In this document: positions 16,481 through 24,846 of the stretch, piece after piece | How the letters are laid out: each line of letters begins with the position of its first letter | Position numbering within the stretch: the stretch's first letter is position 1 | From: an uncultured Luteimonas sp. | GTDB lineage: Bacteria > Pseudomonadota > Gammaproteobacteria > Xanthomonadales > Xanthomonadaceae | Assembly (NCBI GenBank): GCA_934541015.1 | Contig: CAKTDC010000020.1 | Location: 1 to 55,914, forward strand | Direction: 5' to 3' | Length of the DNA stretch: 55,914 nucleotides | Notes under the pieces: generated by a model | Told to the model about the DNA's origin: nothing | The model's database searches: none | What the model saw: only the letters and a program-made list of their open reading frames with translations | Made by a program: the position numbers and the translations under genes

Positions 16481-17193
16481 TCGGCCACCCGCTGCGCCTG
16501 TTCCTGGTCGCGCTGCTGCTCGCGGCCGCGGCCCTGCTGCCGATGCGGGTCCTGCTGGCGGCTGCCGGGCCGGCGCGCCTGCCGTTCTCCGCCGACGCCA
16601 TCGACGGCCCGTTCTGGAACGCCACCGCGCGCAATGCCCGCTGGCGGGAGCTGGCGCTGGGCGATGTCGACCTCACGCTGCGGCCGCTCGCCCTGTTCCG
16701 CGGCGCCCTCGGCCTGCGCGCGCGCAGCCGCGAGATCGACCTGGACATCGAGTTCGGCCATCGCGCCGGCCTGCACCGCGCCGATGGCCTGCTGCAGCTG
16801 CCGCCGCGCGCGGGCCTTCCGCTGACGGCCGTGCTCGAGGCCGGCGCGCTGCGGGCCGTGTTCGCCGACGGGCGCTGCGTTGACGCCGGGGGCACGCTGG
16901 AAGCGCTGCTCACCCCGGTCGACGCCAGCGCCTGGGCTCCGGTCCGCCTGACCGCGACGCCAGGCTGCGACGGCGACGCGTGGGTGGCGCGGCTGACCCC
17001 GCCAGACGGCGCCGCGCCGGCGGGTCCGCCGGTGGAAGCGCGCATCGAGGTCCGCGCCGACGGAAGCTTCCGGACGCAGGCAACGTTCGCCAGCAGCGAC
17101 CCCGCCACCCGGCTGGCTCTCGCCGCCCGGGGCTTCGAGGCGCAGGACCCCGCCCGGATGGTGCGCAGCGTCAGCGGCCGGCTCTTCGACTGA
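16477..17193 (+). CDS. gspN: T2SS protein GspN
   Basis: The last gene of the operon, 238 aa. It has an N-terminal membrane anchor (about 5-30) and a periplasmic domain with the GspN-like signature DGPFWNATARNARW. GspN is present in some systems (including Xcs and Xps) and its exact role is unclear. It overlaps gspM by 4 bp (GTGA) and is convergent with the porin gene, leaving 14 bp between the stops. No terminator is visible in that gap. Confidence 0.85.
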   Translation: MIGHPLRLFLVALLLAAAALLPMRVLLAAAGPARLPFSADAIDGPFWNATARNARWRELALGDVDLTLRPLALFRGALGLRARSREIDLDIEFGHRAGLHRADGLLQLPPRAGLPLTAVLEAGALRAVFADGRCVDAGGTLEALLTPVDASAWAPVRLTATPGCDGDAWVARLTPPDGAAPAGPPVEARIEVRADGSFRTQATFASSDPATRLALAARGFEAQDPARMVRSVSGRLFD

Positions 17194-17207
17194 GCCGGCG
17201 GCCGGAT

Positions 17208-18542
17208 TCAGAACGCGAACTGGGTGCGCAGCCCGTACTGGCTGGTGTCGTCGCCGCTGGCCTCGCTCTCGCCGCGGGTGTAGTTGAGCATCACCCGCAT
17301 GGCCGGATTGAGGTAGTAGTTCAGGCCGAGGATCCAGCTGCGGGCCTCGCGGCCGCCGATGTCGCGGTTGCGCATGCGGTCGTGGCGCGCGGTGATTTCC
17401 CACAGCCCGGCGGCGCCGACCGGGGCGGACCCGAACACGCCGGTCGCGCCCCTGTAGGGCTTGTGCCCGCCGTTGAGATGCCAGCTGCCCTGCAGGTACC
17501 AGGCCGCGACCTGCTGGTCGACGCCGAAGGCCTGGCCGAAATCGGCCTGTACGTATTCGCCCTGGAAGAACAGCGGGCCGAACGCGCCCGCCGCCTCCAC
17601 GCCCGCGGCGGTGAGGTCCTCGCCGCTGTCGCCGGCCACGCTCGCCACGGTCAGGAACGGGCCACGGCGGCCGGCATAGTTGGCCACCGCCAGCAGCGCT
17701 GAACTGCCCTGGCGCACGCGCTCGTGGCTGAGCCAGGCGCCGAAGTGCAGGGTCGCGTCCTCGCCGCGCACCGGCGCGAACGTGGCGCGCCCGGCGTAGC
17801 CGTAGCCCTCGTTGCGCACCGTCCCGGCGCTGCGCAGGTTGAACACCGAGAAGGCGGCGGTATGGCGCTGCCCGGAATGCCGGTAACCCACGCCCTGCTG
17901 GAACTGCCGCGCCGTGAACAGGCCCGTGGCCGAAGCGAACGGACGCTCCATCATCAGGATCTCGTTGGAACTGGTGAGCTCTTCCATCGAGCGGTAGGGC
18001 TTGAACTGGCCGATGGTGACCTTGCCGTCCAGCACGTCGCGCGCGACCCAGGCCTCGCGCAATCCGTCGAGGTTGCTGTCGGCCGCGAAATCCTGCTCCA
18101 GCTTGTAGTCCCAGCCCCAAGCGCTGCCCTGCAGGGTCAGGCGCGCGCGCCGGAACTCGGTGGTGCTTTCCGGATCGGCGATGCCGGGATCGAAGGCATA
18201 GCCGTCGAAATGGATGCGCCCGCCCAGCGCGAACGAAAAATCGGGATCGGTGGATGCGACCCTGACGCCACCCCGGGTCTCCACGGCCGCCATCGGCGTT
18301 GCCGGTACGGCCGCCGCGGTCGGCTGCAGCAGCTCCGGCTGCGGCGGCTCCGGCTGCGCGGCGGCGACCGGCGGGTCCACAGGCGCCGGGACGGACGCGC
18401 GCGCCTCCAGTTCCGCCACCCGCGCCTGCAGCGCCGCAAGCTGGGCCTTGAGCAGCTCGATTTCGTCGTCGCGCTCGCCCGCCATCGCCGCCAGCGGGAA
18501 CAGCGCCAGCAGCAGCGCGATCGGGAGCCTGGACGTCGACAT
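17208..18542 (-). CDS. OprO/OprP-family phosphate-selective porin
   Basis: An outer-membrane channel expected to admit phosphate or polyphosphate. The 444-aa product has a signal peptide (to about residue 21, AMAG) and a short heptad-like helix (DDEIELLKAQLAALQARVAEL) of the kind that helps trimerise porins. A Pro/Ala linker and a 16-strand-type barrel end in Phe (TQFAF). ATG 18542 is chosen because it starts the signal peptide; the frame extends to 18605 but that would cross the promoter. It lies between the T2SS operon and pstS, divergent from pstS, and has a Pho-type promoter at 18579-18612. Confidence 0.88.
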   Translation of the reverse strand: MSTSRLPIALLLALFPLAAMAGERDDEIELLKAQLAALQARVAELEARASVPAPVDPPVAAAQPEPPQPELLQPTAAAVPATPMAAVETRGGVRVASTDPDFSFALGGRIHFDGYAFDPGIADPESTTEFRRARLTLQGSAWGWDYKLEQDFAADSNLDGLREAWVARDVLDGKVTIGQFKPYRSMEELTSSNEILMMERPFASATGLFTARQFQQGVGYRHSGQRHTAAFSVFNLRSAGTVRNEGYGYAGRATFAPVRGEDATLHFGAWLSHERVRQGSSALLAVANYAGRRGPFLTVASVAGDSGEDLTAAGVEAAGAFGPLFFQGEYVQADFGQAFGVDQQVAAWYLQGSWHLNGGHKPYRGATGVFGSAPVGAAGLWEITARHDRMRNRDIGGREARSWILGLNYYLNPAMRVMLNYTRGESEASGDDTSQYGLRTQFAF

Positions 18543-18578
18543 GGAAGCTTTACCGGGGGCAGGCGGGGCGCCGCGCGC

Positions 18579-18612
18579 AGAATACTTCAGAAATATTTCA
18601 TTCACGCTTCAG
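18579..18612 (-). promoter_or_regulatory. Putative PhoB-dependent promoter of the porin gene
   Basis: Read on the minus strand, CTGAAGC (18612-18606), ATGAAAT (18601-18595) and CTGAAGT (18590-18584) have an exact 11-nt period. A -10-like TATTCT (18584-18579) follows the second half-site after exactly 10 nt, the standard Pho geometry. Transcription would begin near 18572, giving a leader of about 30 nt before the ATG at 18542. Confidence 0.5.
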
Positions 18613-18700
18613 ATTTCAGACGCCAGGCGCAGGCCGTGTGCGATGCGCCCGCGGTCCGCTGGAGCGCGGTTCCGCGGCAGGATCAGGCGCCCCGCCCGGC

Positions 18701-18732
18701 CTGTCACCGGACTGAAATCTTCCTGCCATGAT
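18701..18732 (+). promoter_or_regulatory. Orphan Pho-box triple repeat
   Basis: CTGTCAC (18701), CTGAAAT (18712) and CTGCCAT (18723) start exactly 11 nt apart. The first fits CTGTMAY perfectly and the other two differ by one base. A weak -10-like CATGAT lies at 18727-18732. It points toward pstS but is separated from it by an intrinsic terminator (18836-18861), so it would drive a short transcript. Confidence 0.5.
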
Positions 18733-18738
18733 GGTGCC

Positions 18739-18861
18739 ACCGCCACCGGTTGAAATAGCCCTGCATCGGGTCGGGCAGCAGGCCGTACGGCTCCCGCAAA
18801 CGCCGGACCTCCGTGCATTTCTCTCCTCCTCCTTGACGGGCCTTCTGGCCCGTTCTTTTTT
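18739..18861 (+). ncRNA. Candidate PhoB-controlled small RNA
   Basis: No convincing coding sequence lies between the orphan Pho box and the intrinsic terminator at 18836-18861. The implied transcript is about 120 nt, with an approximate 5' end. Just before the terminator it carries CTCTCCTCCTCCTT (18821-18834), a perfect anti-Shine-Dalgarno stretch of the kind used by trans-acting regulatory RNAs. It could alternatively be the attenuated leader of pstS. Confidence 0.4.
18836..18861 (+). terminator. Intrinsic terminator upstream of pstS
   Basis: A 7-bp stem ACGGGCC / GGCCCGT with a TTCT loop is followed by TCTTTTTT. It is oriented on the plus strand, where no gene lies upstream for over 1.6 kb, which is why a small RNA or leader transcript is inferred. 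Confidence 0.8.
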
Positions 18862-18894
18862 ACGGGGCGCACTTCGGGGCCCGCCTGCGATCAA

Positions 18895-18923
18895 CCGTCA
18901 TACAGCTGTAACAAAAACATCAT
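18895..18923 (+). promoter_or_regulatory. Pho box of pstS
   Basis: CCGTCAT (18895) - ACAG - CTGTAAC (18906) is a near-consensus Pho box, with a third weak half ACATCAT at 18917. An AT-rich -10 region (CATTTCATAT) follows. It lies 58-86 nt before the pstS ATG, as expected for PhoB activation of pst operons. Confidence 0.7.
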
Positions 18924-18980
18924 TTCATATGCGTATTCCGTCCTGCACAGGGACGGCCGACCCGCTTCCGGAGCCCACGC

Positions 18981-20051
18981 ATGATCGTTTCCAAGGCCCG
19001 CTCGACCTTCCTGGCCCTTTCCGCCGCCCTTCTGGTCAGCGCCTGCGGGGCAGGTGGTGACGGCTCCAGCGCCCCGGCACAGTCCGGCGCCGCCGACGGC
19101 GCGGTGTCCGGAATCTCCGGCGCCGGCGCCTCCTTCGTCTATCCGCTGATCTCGAAGTGGTCGGCCGACTACAACGCGCTGACCGGCGCCAAGGTGAACT
19201 ACCAGTCCATCGGCTCCGGCGGCGGCATCGCCCAGATCAAGGCCGGCACCGTCGACTTCGGCTCCACCGACAAGCCGCTGTCGAGCGATGAACTGGCCGA
19301 ATCCGGCCTGGCGCAGTTCCCCGCGGCCATCGGCGGCGTGGTGCCGGTGGTGAACGTCGAGGGCCTGCAGCCGGGCCAGCTCAGGCTCACTGGCCCGGTG
19401 CTGGCCGAGGTCTTCCTCGGCAACATCACCACCTGGAACGACCCGGCCATCGCCGCGCTCAACCCCGGCACCGCCCTGCCCGACGCCAAGATCAGCATCG
19501 TCCACCGCTCCGACGGTTCGGGCACCACCTACAACTTCTCCAACTACCTGTCCAAGGTCAGCGACGGCTGGAAGACCAAGGTGGGCGAAGGCACCTCGCT
19601 GCAGTGGCCCACCGGCGTTGGCGGCAAGGGCAACGAGGGCGTCGCCTCGTACGTGAAGCAGATCAAGGGCGCGATCGGCTATGTCGAGCTGGCCTATGCG
19701 CTGCAGAACAGCATGCCCTACGCTTCGCTGCAGAACGCGGCCGGCAACTGGGTCGAACCGAGCGAGGAGTCTTTCGCCGCCGCGGCCGCGACCGCCGACT
19801 GGGCCAGCGCCGCGGACTTCGATCTGGTGATCACCAACGCCCCCGGCGCCGACGCCTGGCCGATCACCGCCACCAACTTCATGCTGGTCCACAGGCAGCC
19901 CAGGGATCCGGCGCGCCGCCAGGCGACCCTGGACTTCTTCAAGTGGGCCTTCGAGAACGGCCAGGCCCAGGCCAGCGAACTGCACTACGTTCCGCTTCCG
20001 GCCGAGCTGGTGGGCCTGGTCGAAACCTACTGGGCCAACGAACTGAAGTGA
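18981..20051 (+). CDS. pstS: Phosphate-binding protein PstS (lipoprotein form)
   Basis: A periplasmic receptor that delivers inorganic phosphate to the PstCAB transporter. The 356-aa product has a lipobox VSAC (Cys22), so it is probably lipid-anchored. Phosphate-binding segments are GAGASFVYPL, GSGGGIAQI and HRSDGSGTTYNF, and the PstS signature TDKPLSSDEL is present. A near-consensus Pho box lies upstream, and a strong hairpin sits directly after the stop. Confidence 0.97.
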   Translation: MIVSKARSTFLALSAALLVSACGAGGDGSSAPAQSGAADGAVSGISGAGASFVYPLISKWSADYNALTGAKVNYQSIGSGGGIAQIKAGTVDFGSTDKPLSSDELAESGLAQFPAAIGGVVPVVNVEGLQPGQLRLTGPVLAEVFLGNITTWNDPAIAALNPGTALPDAKISIVHRSDGSGTTYNFSNYLSKVSDGWKTKVGEGTSLQWPTGVGGKGNEGVASYVKQIKGAIGYVELAYALQNSMPYASLQNAAGNWVEPSEESFAAAAATADWASAADFDLVITNAPGADAWPITATNFMLVHRQPRDPARRQATLDFFKWAFENGQAQASELHYVPLPAELVGLVETYWANELK

Positions 20052-20058
20052 CGATCCG

Positions 20059-20084
20059 CCTGCGCCCGCCTCCGCGGGCGCAGG
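20059..20084 (+). terminator. Strong intercistronic hairpin after pstS
   Basis: An 11-bp perfect stem CCTGCGCCCGC / GCGGGCGCAGG with a CTCC loop starts 8 nt after the pstS stop, with no T-run. Such hairpins usually protect the 3' end of an upstream message or reduce read-through, giving more PstS than PstCAB. Confidence 0.55.
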
Positions 20085-20184
20085 CGCAGATCCACGGACG
20101 CCGCTCCGGTCCGTTCCCGTTCGCAGAACCGCAGCCCCCGGGTTCCCTGCGCCACGGGAACACCGGGAACCACACCGGGACACC

Positions 20185-21150
20185 ATGAACGCCGCCACGA
20201 TCGCCGCCGCACCGACCGCCCAGGACCTGCGCGACGCCCGCGCCGACCGCTGGTTCCGCTACGCGCTGACCGCGACCGTGCTGTTGGTGATGATCGCGCT
20301 CGCCGGCGCGGCGCTGTCGATGCTCTGGGGCGGGCGCGAGGCGCTGGCCTCGCAGGGCTGGAATTTCTTCCTGTCCTCGGACTGGAATCCGGTCGAGAAC
20401 CGCTACGGCGCGCTGGCGCCGATCTACGGAACGATCATGACCGCGGTGATCGCGATGGTGATCGCGGTTCCGATCAGCTTCGGCATCGCCTTCTTCCTCA
20501 CCGAGGTGGCGCCGCGCTGGCTGCGCGGCCCGGTCGGCACCGCGATCGAGCTGCTGGCCGGCATCCCGTCGATCATCTACGGCATGTGGGGCCTGTTCGT
20601 GCTGGTCCCGGTGATGACCGAATACATCACCCCCTGGCTCAACGAACACCTGGGCACCGTGCCCGGCATCGGCGCGCTGTTCCGCGGCCCGCCGCTGGGC
20701 ATCGGCATGCTCACCGCCGGCTTCGTGCTGGCGATCATGGTCATCCCCTTCATCTCCTCTGTCATGCGCGAGGTGTTCCTGACCGTGCCGACGCGGCTGA
20801 AGGAATCGGCCTACGCGCTCGGCGCGACCAAGTGGGAAGTCAGCTGGGACATCGTGCTGCCCTACACCCGTTCGGCGGTGATCGGCGGCATCTTCCTCGG
20901 CCTCGGGCGCGCGCTCGGCGAAACCATGGCGGTGGCGTTCGTCATCGGCAACTCGGTGCGGCTGACCGCCTCGCTGCTCGAACCGGGCACCACCATCGCC
21001 GCCCTGATCGCCAACGATTTCGGCGAGGCCACCGACACCTACCGCTCGGCGCTGCTGCTGCTGGGCTTCGTGCTGTTCATCGTCACCTTCGTCGTGCTCG
21101 CGATCGCGCGGCTGATGCTGATGCGGCTCTCGCGCAAGGAGGGCAGCTGA
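20185..21150 (+). CDS. pstC: Phosphate ABC transporter permease PstC
   Basis: An inner-membrane permease of 321 aa with about six membrane segments. The binding-protein-dependent transport signature lies near residues 210-230 (ESAYALGATKWEVSWDIVLP). It forms a heterodimer with PstA, and its stop overlaps the pstA start (TGATG). The 133-bp gap after pstS holds the hairpin at 20059 and no further promoter I can see. Confidence 0.96.
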   Translation: MNAATIAAAPTAQDLRDARADRWFRYALTATVLLVMIALAGAALSMLWGGREALASQGWNFFLSSDWNPVENRYGALAPIYGTIMTAVIAMVIAVPISFGIAFFLTEVAPRWLRGPVGTAIELLAGIPSIIYGMWGLFVLVPVMTEYITPWLNEHLGTVPGIGALFRGPPLGIGMLTAGFVLAIMVIPFISSVMREVFLTVPTRLKESAYALGATKWEVSWDIVLPYTRSAVIGGIFLGLGRALGETMAVAFVIGNSVRLTASLLEPGTTIAALIANDFGEATDTYRSALLLLGFVLFIVTFVVLAIARLMLMRLSRKEGS

Positions 21151-22049
21151 TGAGCGCCACGGGCATGCCGGCGAAGACCGCCGCCGAACTGCGCACCGCC
21201 GACCGCCTCTACGCCAGGCGCCGCCTCGGCAATGCCCTGGCGATCGCGCTGGCCTGCGTCACCGCCCTGTTCGGCCTGTTCTTCCTGGGCTGGATCCTGT
21301 TCACCCTGTTCACCAAGGCCATTGGCGGCATCAACCTGCAGCTGTTCACGCAGATGACGCCGCCGCCGATGCAGGAGGGCGGCCTGCTCAACGCCTTCTT
21401 CGGCAGCGCGGTGATGTGCGCCCTGGCCATCGCCATCGGCACGCCGCTGGGCGTGGCTGCCGGCACCTGGCTGTCCGAATACGGAAAGGCGCGCAGGGCC
21501 GGCACCGTGGTGCGCTTCGTCAACGACATCCTGCTCTCGGCGCCCTCGATCGTGCTCGGCCTGTTCGTCTACACCCTGTTCGTGATGCAGACCGGCGGCC
21601 GCTTCTCGGCCCTGGCCGGCGCCATCTCGCTGGCGTTCATCGTGCTGCCGGTGGTGGTGCGCACCACCGACGAGATGCTGCAGCTGGTCCCGGCGCAGAT
21701 GCGCGAGGCCGCGCTCTCGCTCGGCGTGCCGCAGTGGAAGGTGATCGTGCAGGTGCTCTACCGCAGCGCCTCGGCCGGCATCATCACCGGCATCCTGCTT
21801 TCGCTGGCGCGCATCTCCGGCGAAACCGCGCCGCTGCTGTTCACCGCCTTCGGCAACCAGTACTGGAACACGAATATCATGCAGCCCATGGCCAGCGTGC
21901 CGGTGGTGATGTACCAGTACGCAGGCAGTCCCTACGAGTCCTGGCAGCAGCTGGCCTGGGCCGGCGCGCTGGTGCTCACCCTGTTCGTGCTGCTGGTCAG
22001 CCTGGGCGCGCGAGCGTTCCTGCTGCGCAACAGGATCTCCCATGACTAA
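21150..22049 (+). CDS. pstA: Phosphate ABC transporter permease PstA
   Basis: The second permease subunit, 299 aa, with about six membrane segments and the EAA-type loop [20 protein letters not shown] that contacts PstB. ATG 21150 overlaps the pstC stop and follows AAGGAGGG at good spacing, which decides the start. It overlaps the pstB start by 8 bp. Confidence 0.96.
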   Translation: MSATGMPAKTAAELRTADRLYARRRLGNALAIALACVTALFGLFFLGWILFTLFTKAIGGINLQLFTQMTPPPMQEGGLLNAFFGSAVMCALAIAIGTPLGVAAGTWLSEYGKARRAGTVVRFVNDILLSAPSIVLGLFVYTLFVMQTGGRFSALAGAISLAFIVLPVVVRTTDEMLQLVPAQMREAALSLGVPQWKVIVQVLYRSASAGIITGILLSLARISGETAPLLFTAFGNQYWNTNIMQPMASVPVVMYQYAGSPYESWQQLAWAGALVLTLFVLLVSLGARAFLLRNRISHD

Positions 22050-22899
22050 TCTTTTCCTGGACCCGGCCATGAACGACACACCGTCCGCCACCCCGTCGCA
22101 ACGGATCGCGGTGGCGACCCATGGACGCGGTGCCCCCGCGCCCACCCCGGTGAAGATCTCGGTGCGCGGGCTGGATTTCCACTACGACCGCTTCCATGCG
22201 CTCAAGGGCATCGGGATGGACATCCCGGAGAAGCGCGTCACCGCGCTGATCGGCCCGTCCGGCTGCGGCAAGTCGACCCTGCTGCGCGTGTTCAACCGCA
22301 TCTACGCGCTGTATCCGAAGCAGGACGCCACCGGCGAGATCCTGCTCGATGGCGAGAACATCCTGTCGCCGAAGTATCCGATGAACCGGCTGCGCAGCAA
22401 GGTCGGCATGGTCTTCCAGAAGCCGGTGCCGTTCCCGATGACCATCTACGAGAACATCGCCTACGCGATCCGCCACCACGAGAAGCTCTCGAAGAAGCAA
22501 CTTGATGAGCGGGTGGAGCAGGCCCTGCGCCAGGGCGCGCTGTGGGACGAGGTCAAGGACAAGCTGGGCCAGAGCGCGCTCGGGCTCTCGGGCGGCCAGC
22601 AGCAGCGCCTGTGCATCGCCCGCGCCGTCGCCCTGCGCCCCGACGTGCTGCTGCTCGACGAACCCACCTCCGCGCTCGACCCGATCTCCACCAGCCGCAT
22701 CGAACAGCTGATCGAGGAGCTCAAGCTCGACTACACCATCGTCATCGTCACCCACAACATGCAGCAGGCCGCCCGCGTCTCCGATTTCACCGCCTTCATG
22801 TACCTTGGCGACCTGATCGAACACGACACCACCGAAACGATCTTCTCAAATCCTTCGAAGCGGCAGACGGAGGATTACATTACGGGGCGGTTCGGGTGA
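22042..22899 (+). CDS. pstB: Phosphate ABC transporter ATPase PstB
   Basis: A cytoplasmic ATPase that powers phosphate uptake, 285 aa. It has Walker [10 protein letters not shown] (71-79), ABC signature [14 protein letters not shown], Walker [14 protein letters not shown] and the switch His in IVTHNMQQ. An N-terminal tail of about 35 residues precedes the family core. ATG 22042 follows AGGA and overlaps pstA; ATG 22069 is a possible alternative start. Confidence 0.96.
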   Translation: MTNLFLDPAMNDTPSATPSQRIAVATHGRGAPAPTPVKISVRGLDFHYDRFHALKGIGMDIPEKRVTALIGPSGCGKSTLLRVFNRIYALYPKQDATGEILLDGENILSPKYPMNRLRSKVGMVFQKPVPFPMTIYENIAYAIRHHEKLSKKQLDERVEQALRQGALWDEVKDKLGQSALGLSGGQQQRLCIARAVALRPDVLLLDEPTSALDPISTSRIEQLIEELKLDYTIVIVTHNMQQAARVSDFTAFMYLGDLIEHDTTETIFSNPSKRQTEDYITGRFG

Positions 22900-22908
22900 A
22901 CCGCCCCG

Positions 22909-23010
22909 CGGGATCGGGGAGTCGGGAGTCGGGATTCGGACAAGCCGGCCCCTCCCGTCTCCCGCGCCACCCGCTCCTTCGAATCCCCGATCCCCGATCC
23001 CCAGTCCCGG
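22909..23010. repeat. Inverted GGGATCGGGGAGTCGGGA-type repeat between pstB and phoU
   Basis: The left arm (about 22911-22938) is GGGATCGGGGAGTCGGGA and onward. The right arm (about 22979-23008) is its inverse complement (CGAATCCCCGATCCCCGATC). About 40 bp of C-rich spacer separates them. This is the same family as the repeats at 11896, 26936 and 44637. In RNA the arms could pair and lower phoU expression relative to pstB. Confidence 0.75.
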
Positions 23011-23017
23011 CCTCCAG

Positions 23018-23749
23018 ATGACCACCCAACTCAACGACCACATCGTCAAGAGCTACGACGAAGAGCGCAACCGGCTTGCCAGCGAGATCCTGCGGATGGG
23101 CGAGATGTCGGTGGCGCAGCTGGAGGCGGCGCTCGACGTCGTCGACCGGCGCGACGACAAGGCCGCCGCGCGGATCGTGGCCAACGACGAGGCGATCGAC
23201 GCACTCGAACAGGAGATCAGCCAGGACGTGATGAAGCTGGCGCTGCGCGGGCCGATGGCGCGCGACCTGCGCGAGATCCTGGCCGCGCTGCGGATCGCCT
23301 CGGCCATCGAGCGGATCGGCGACTATGCCGCCAATGTCGCCAAGCGCTCCACTGCCCTCAACACCGCCCCGCCGCTGCCGCACACCCGCGGCCTGAACGT
23401 CCTCGGCCAGCTGGCGGCGAGGCAGGTCCGCGCCGTGCTCAAGGCCTTCGGCGACGGCGACATCGAGGCCGCGCAGCAGGTGCGCGACAGCGATGCCGAG
23501 GTCGACACGGTCTACACCAGCCTGTTCCGCGAACTGCTGACCTACATGATGGAGGACGCGCGCTCCATCACCCCGTGCACCCACCTGCTGTTCATGGCCA
23601 AGAACCTGGAGCGGATCGGCGATCACGCCACCAACATCGCCGAGAACATCTGGTTCCTGGTGCAGGGCGACGAATCGCTGCCGCCGCGCGACAAGCGCGA
23701 TGAAACCAACGTCGCCACGACCCCGGTCAGGGGCGCCCCGGGCGCCTGA
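23018..23749 (+). CDS. phoU: Phosphate signalling protein PhoU
   Basis: A cytoplasmic regulator that couples Pst transport status to the PhoR kinase and keeps the Pho regulon off when phosphate is plentiful. The 243-aa product has two PhoU helical repeats, each with a metal-binding E/DxxxD-type motif: AIERIGDYAANVAK in the first and NLERIGDHATNIAE in the second. It is last in the pst operon. PhoB and PhoR are not in the window. Confidence 0.97.
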   Translation: MTTQLNDHIVKSYDEERNRLASEILRMGEMSVAQLEAALDVVDRRDDKAAARIVANDEAIDALEQEISQDVMKLALRGPMARDLREILAALRIASAIERIGDYAANVAKRSTALNTAPPLPHTRGLNVLGQLAARQVRAVLKAFGDGDIEAAQQVRDSDAEVDTVYTSLFRELLTYMMEDARSITPCTHLLFMAKNLERIGDHATNIAENIWFLVQGDESLPPRDKRDETNVATTPVRGAPGA

Positions 23750-23807
23750 ACCGGGTGCGGTCCGCGCTTGCGCCGGCCCTGCCGGCGGCTCGAAGACCGG
23801 AGCGCTC

Positions 23808-23816
23808 TGCTAGTCT
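23808..23816 (+). promoter_or_regulatory. Putative extended -10 promoter of rnt
   Basis: TGCTAGTCT lies 7-15 nt before the rnt ATG. It fits an extended -10 (TGn-TAGTCT) and implies a leaderless or very short-leader message. No clear -35 is seen. Confidence 0.35.
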
Positions 23817-23822
23817 TTCCGG

Positions 23823-24482
23823 ATGACCCAGGTTCCTTCCGACACCGGCCCGCGGCCGGCCACGAGCGCCCTTGCCCGCCGTTTCCGCGGCTATCTCCCG
23901 GTCGTGGTGGACGTGGAAACCGGAGGCTTCGACTGGAACCGCCACGCGCTGCTGGAGATCGCCGCGGTCCCGATCGACCTGGACGGGGACGGACGGCTGA
24001 TCCTCGGCGAACCCGCGAGCGCGCACGTGGTGCCGGCCGACGGCACGGTCATCGACCCGCAGTCGCTGGAAGTGACCGGCATCGACATCGACCACCCCTT
24101 CCGCTTCGCCAAGCCCGAGCGCGAGGCCCTGGACCACGTCTTCGCGCCGGTGCGCGCCGCGGTGAAGAAGCACGGCTGCCAGCGCGCGATCCTGGTCGGC
24201 CACAACGCGCACTTCGACCTCAATTTCCTCAATGCGGCGGTGGCGCGCAGCGGACACAAGCGCAATCCCTTCCACCCCTTCAGCGTCTTCGACACGGTGA
24301 CCCTGGCCGGCGTCGCCTACGGCCAGACCGTGCTTGCCCGCGCCGTGCAGGCGGCGGGATTCGAGTGGGACAGCGACAGCGCGCATTCGGCGCTGTACGA
24401 CGCCGAGCAGACCGCGCGGCTGTTCTGCGAGATCGTCAACGGCTGGACCCACAACGGCGCGACGCCGGCTGCACGGACGTAG
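23823..24482 (+). CDS. rnt: Ribonuclease T
   Basis: A 3'-to-5' exoribonuclease that matures tRNA, 5S and other small RNA 3' ends. The 219-aa product belongs to the DEDDh family. Asp30 and Glu32 lie in VVDVETGGF, the second Asp in [12 protein letters not shown], and the His/Asp pair in [11 protein letters not shown]. It lies 73 bp after phoU and is convergent with the guanidinium exporter gene. Confidence 0.95.
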   Translation: MTQVPSDTGPRPATSALARRFRGYLPVVVDVETGGFDWNRHALLEIAAVPIDLDGDGRLILGEPASAHVVPADGTVIDPQSLEVTGIDIDHPFRFAKPEREALDHVFAPVRAAVKKHGCQRAILVGHNAHFDLNFLNAAVARSGHKRNPFHPFSVFDTVTLAGVAYGQTVLARAVQAAGFEWDSDSAHSALYDAEQTARLFCEIVNGWTHNGATPAART

Positions 24483-24525
24483 CGCCCGGAGCCATGCCGT
24501 GCGCGCCGAGGCGCCAGGCGCCGGA

Positions 24526-24840
24526 TCAGGAAGACAGCTTCAGCCCCACGATCCCCGCCACGATCAGGCCCAGGCTGAGCAGCCGGCCGACGCTGGCGGA
24601 TTCGCCCAGCAGCACGATGCCCAGGATCGCGGTGCCGACCGCGCCCACGCCCACCCAGACCGCGTAGGCAGTGCCCACGGGCAGGTCGCGCATCGCGATC
24701 CCGAGCATGCCCAGGCTGACCAGCATCGCGCCCGCGGTGCCGACCGTGGGCCAGAAGCGGGTGAATCCTTCGGTGTACTTGAGGCCGATGGCCCAGCCGA
24801 TTTCGAACAGGCCGGCCAGCAGCAGGATGATCCAGGACAT
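24526..24840 (-). CDS. sugE: Small multidrug-resistance family guanidinium exporter (SugE/Gdx)
   Basis: A 104-aa inner-membrane protein with four membrane segments, exporting guanidinium in exchange for protons as an antiparallel dimer. It closely follows E. coli SugE/Gdx: [14 protein letters not shown] with the essential Glu (residue 13), [17 protein letters not shown] and [11 protein letters not shown] 24840 is chosen because GGAGGG sits 6 nt upstream and it gives the standard length. A two-hairpin guanidine-II riboswitch directly upstream supports guanidinium as the true substrate. Confidence 0.93.
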   Translation of the reverse strand: MSWIILLLAGLFEIGWAIGLKYTEGFTRFWPTVGTAGAMLVSLGMLGIAMRDLPVGTAYAVWVGVGAVGTAILGIVLLGESASVGRLLSLGLIVAGIVGLKLSS

Positions 24841-24846
24841 GGTGTG

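Noticed and set aside
18616..18894. Small minus-strand genes between the porin and pstS
   Set aside because: They overlap the Pho boxes and terminator, show no family resemblance, and lack ribosome-binding sites.
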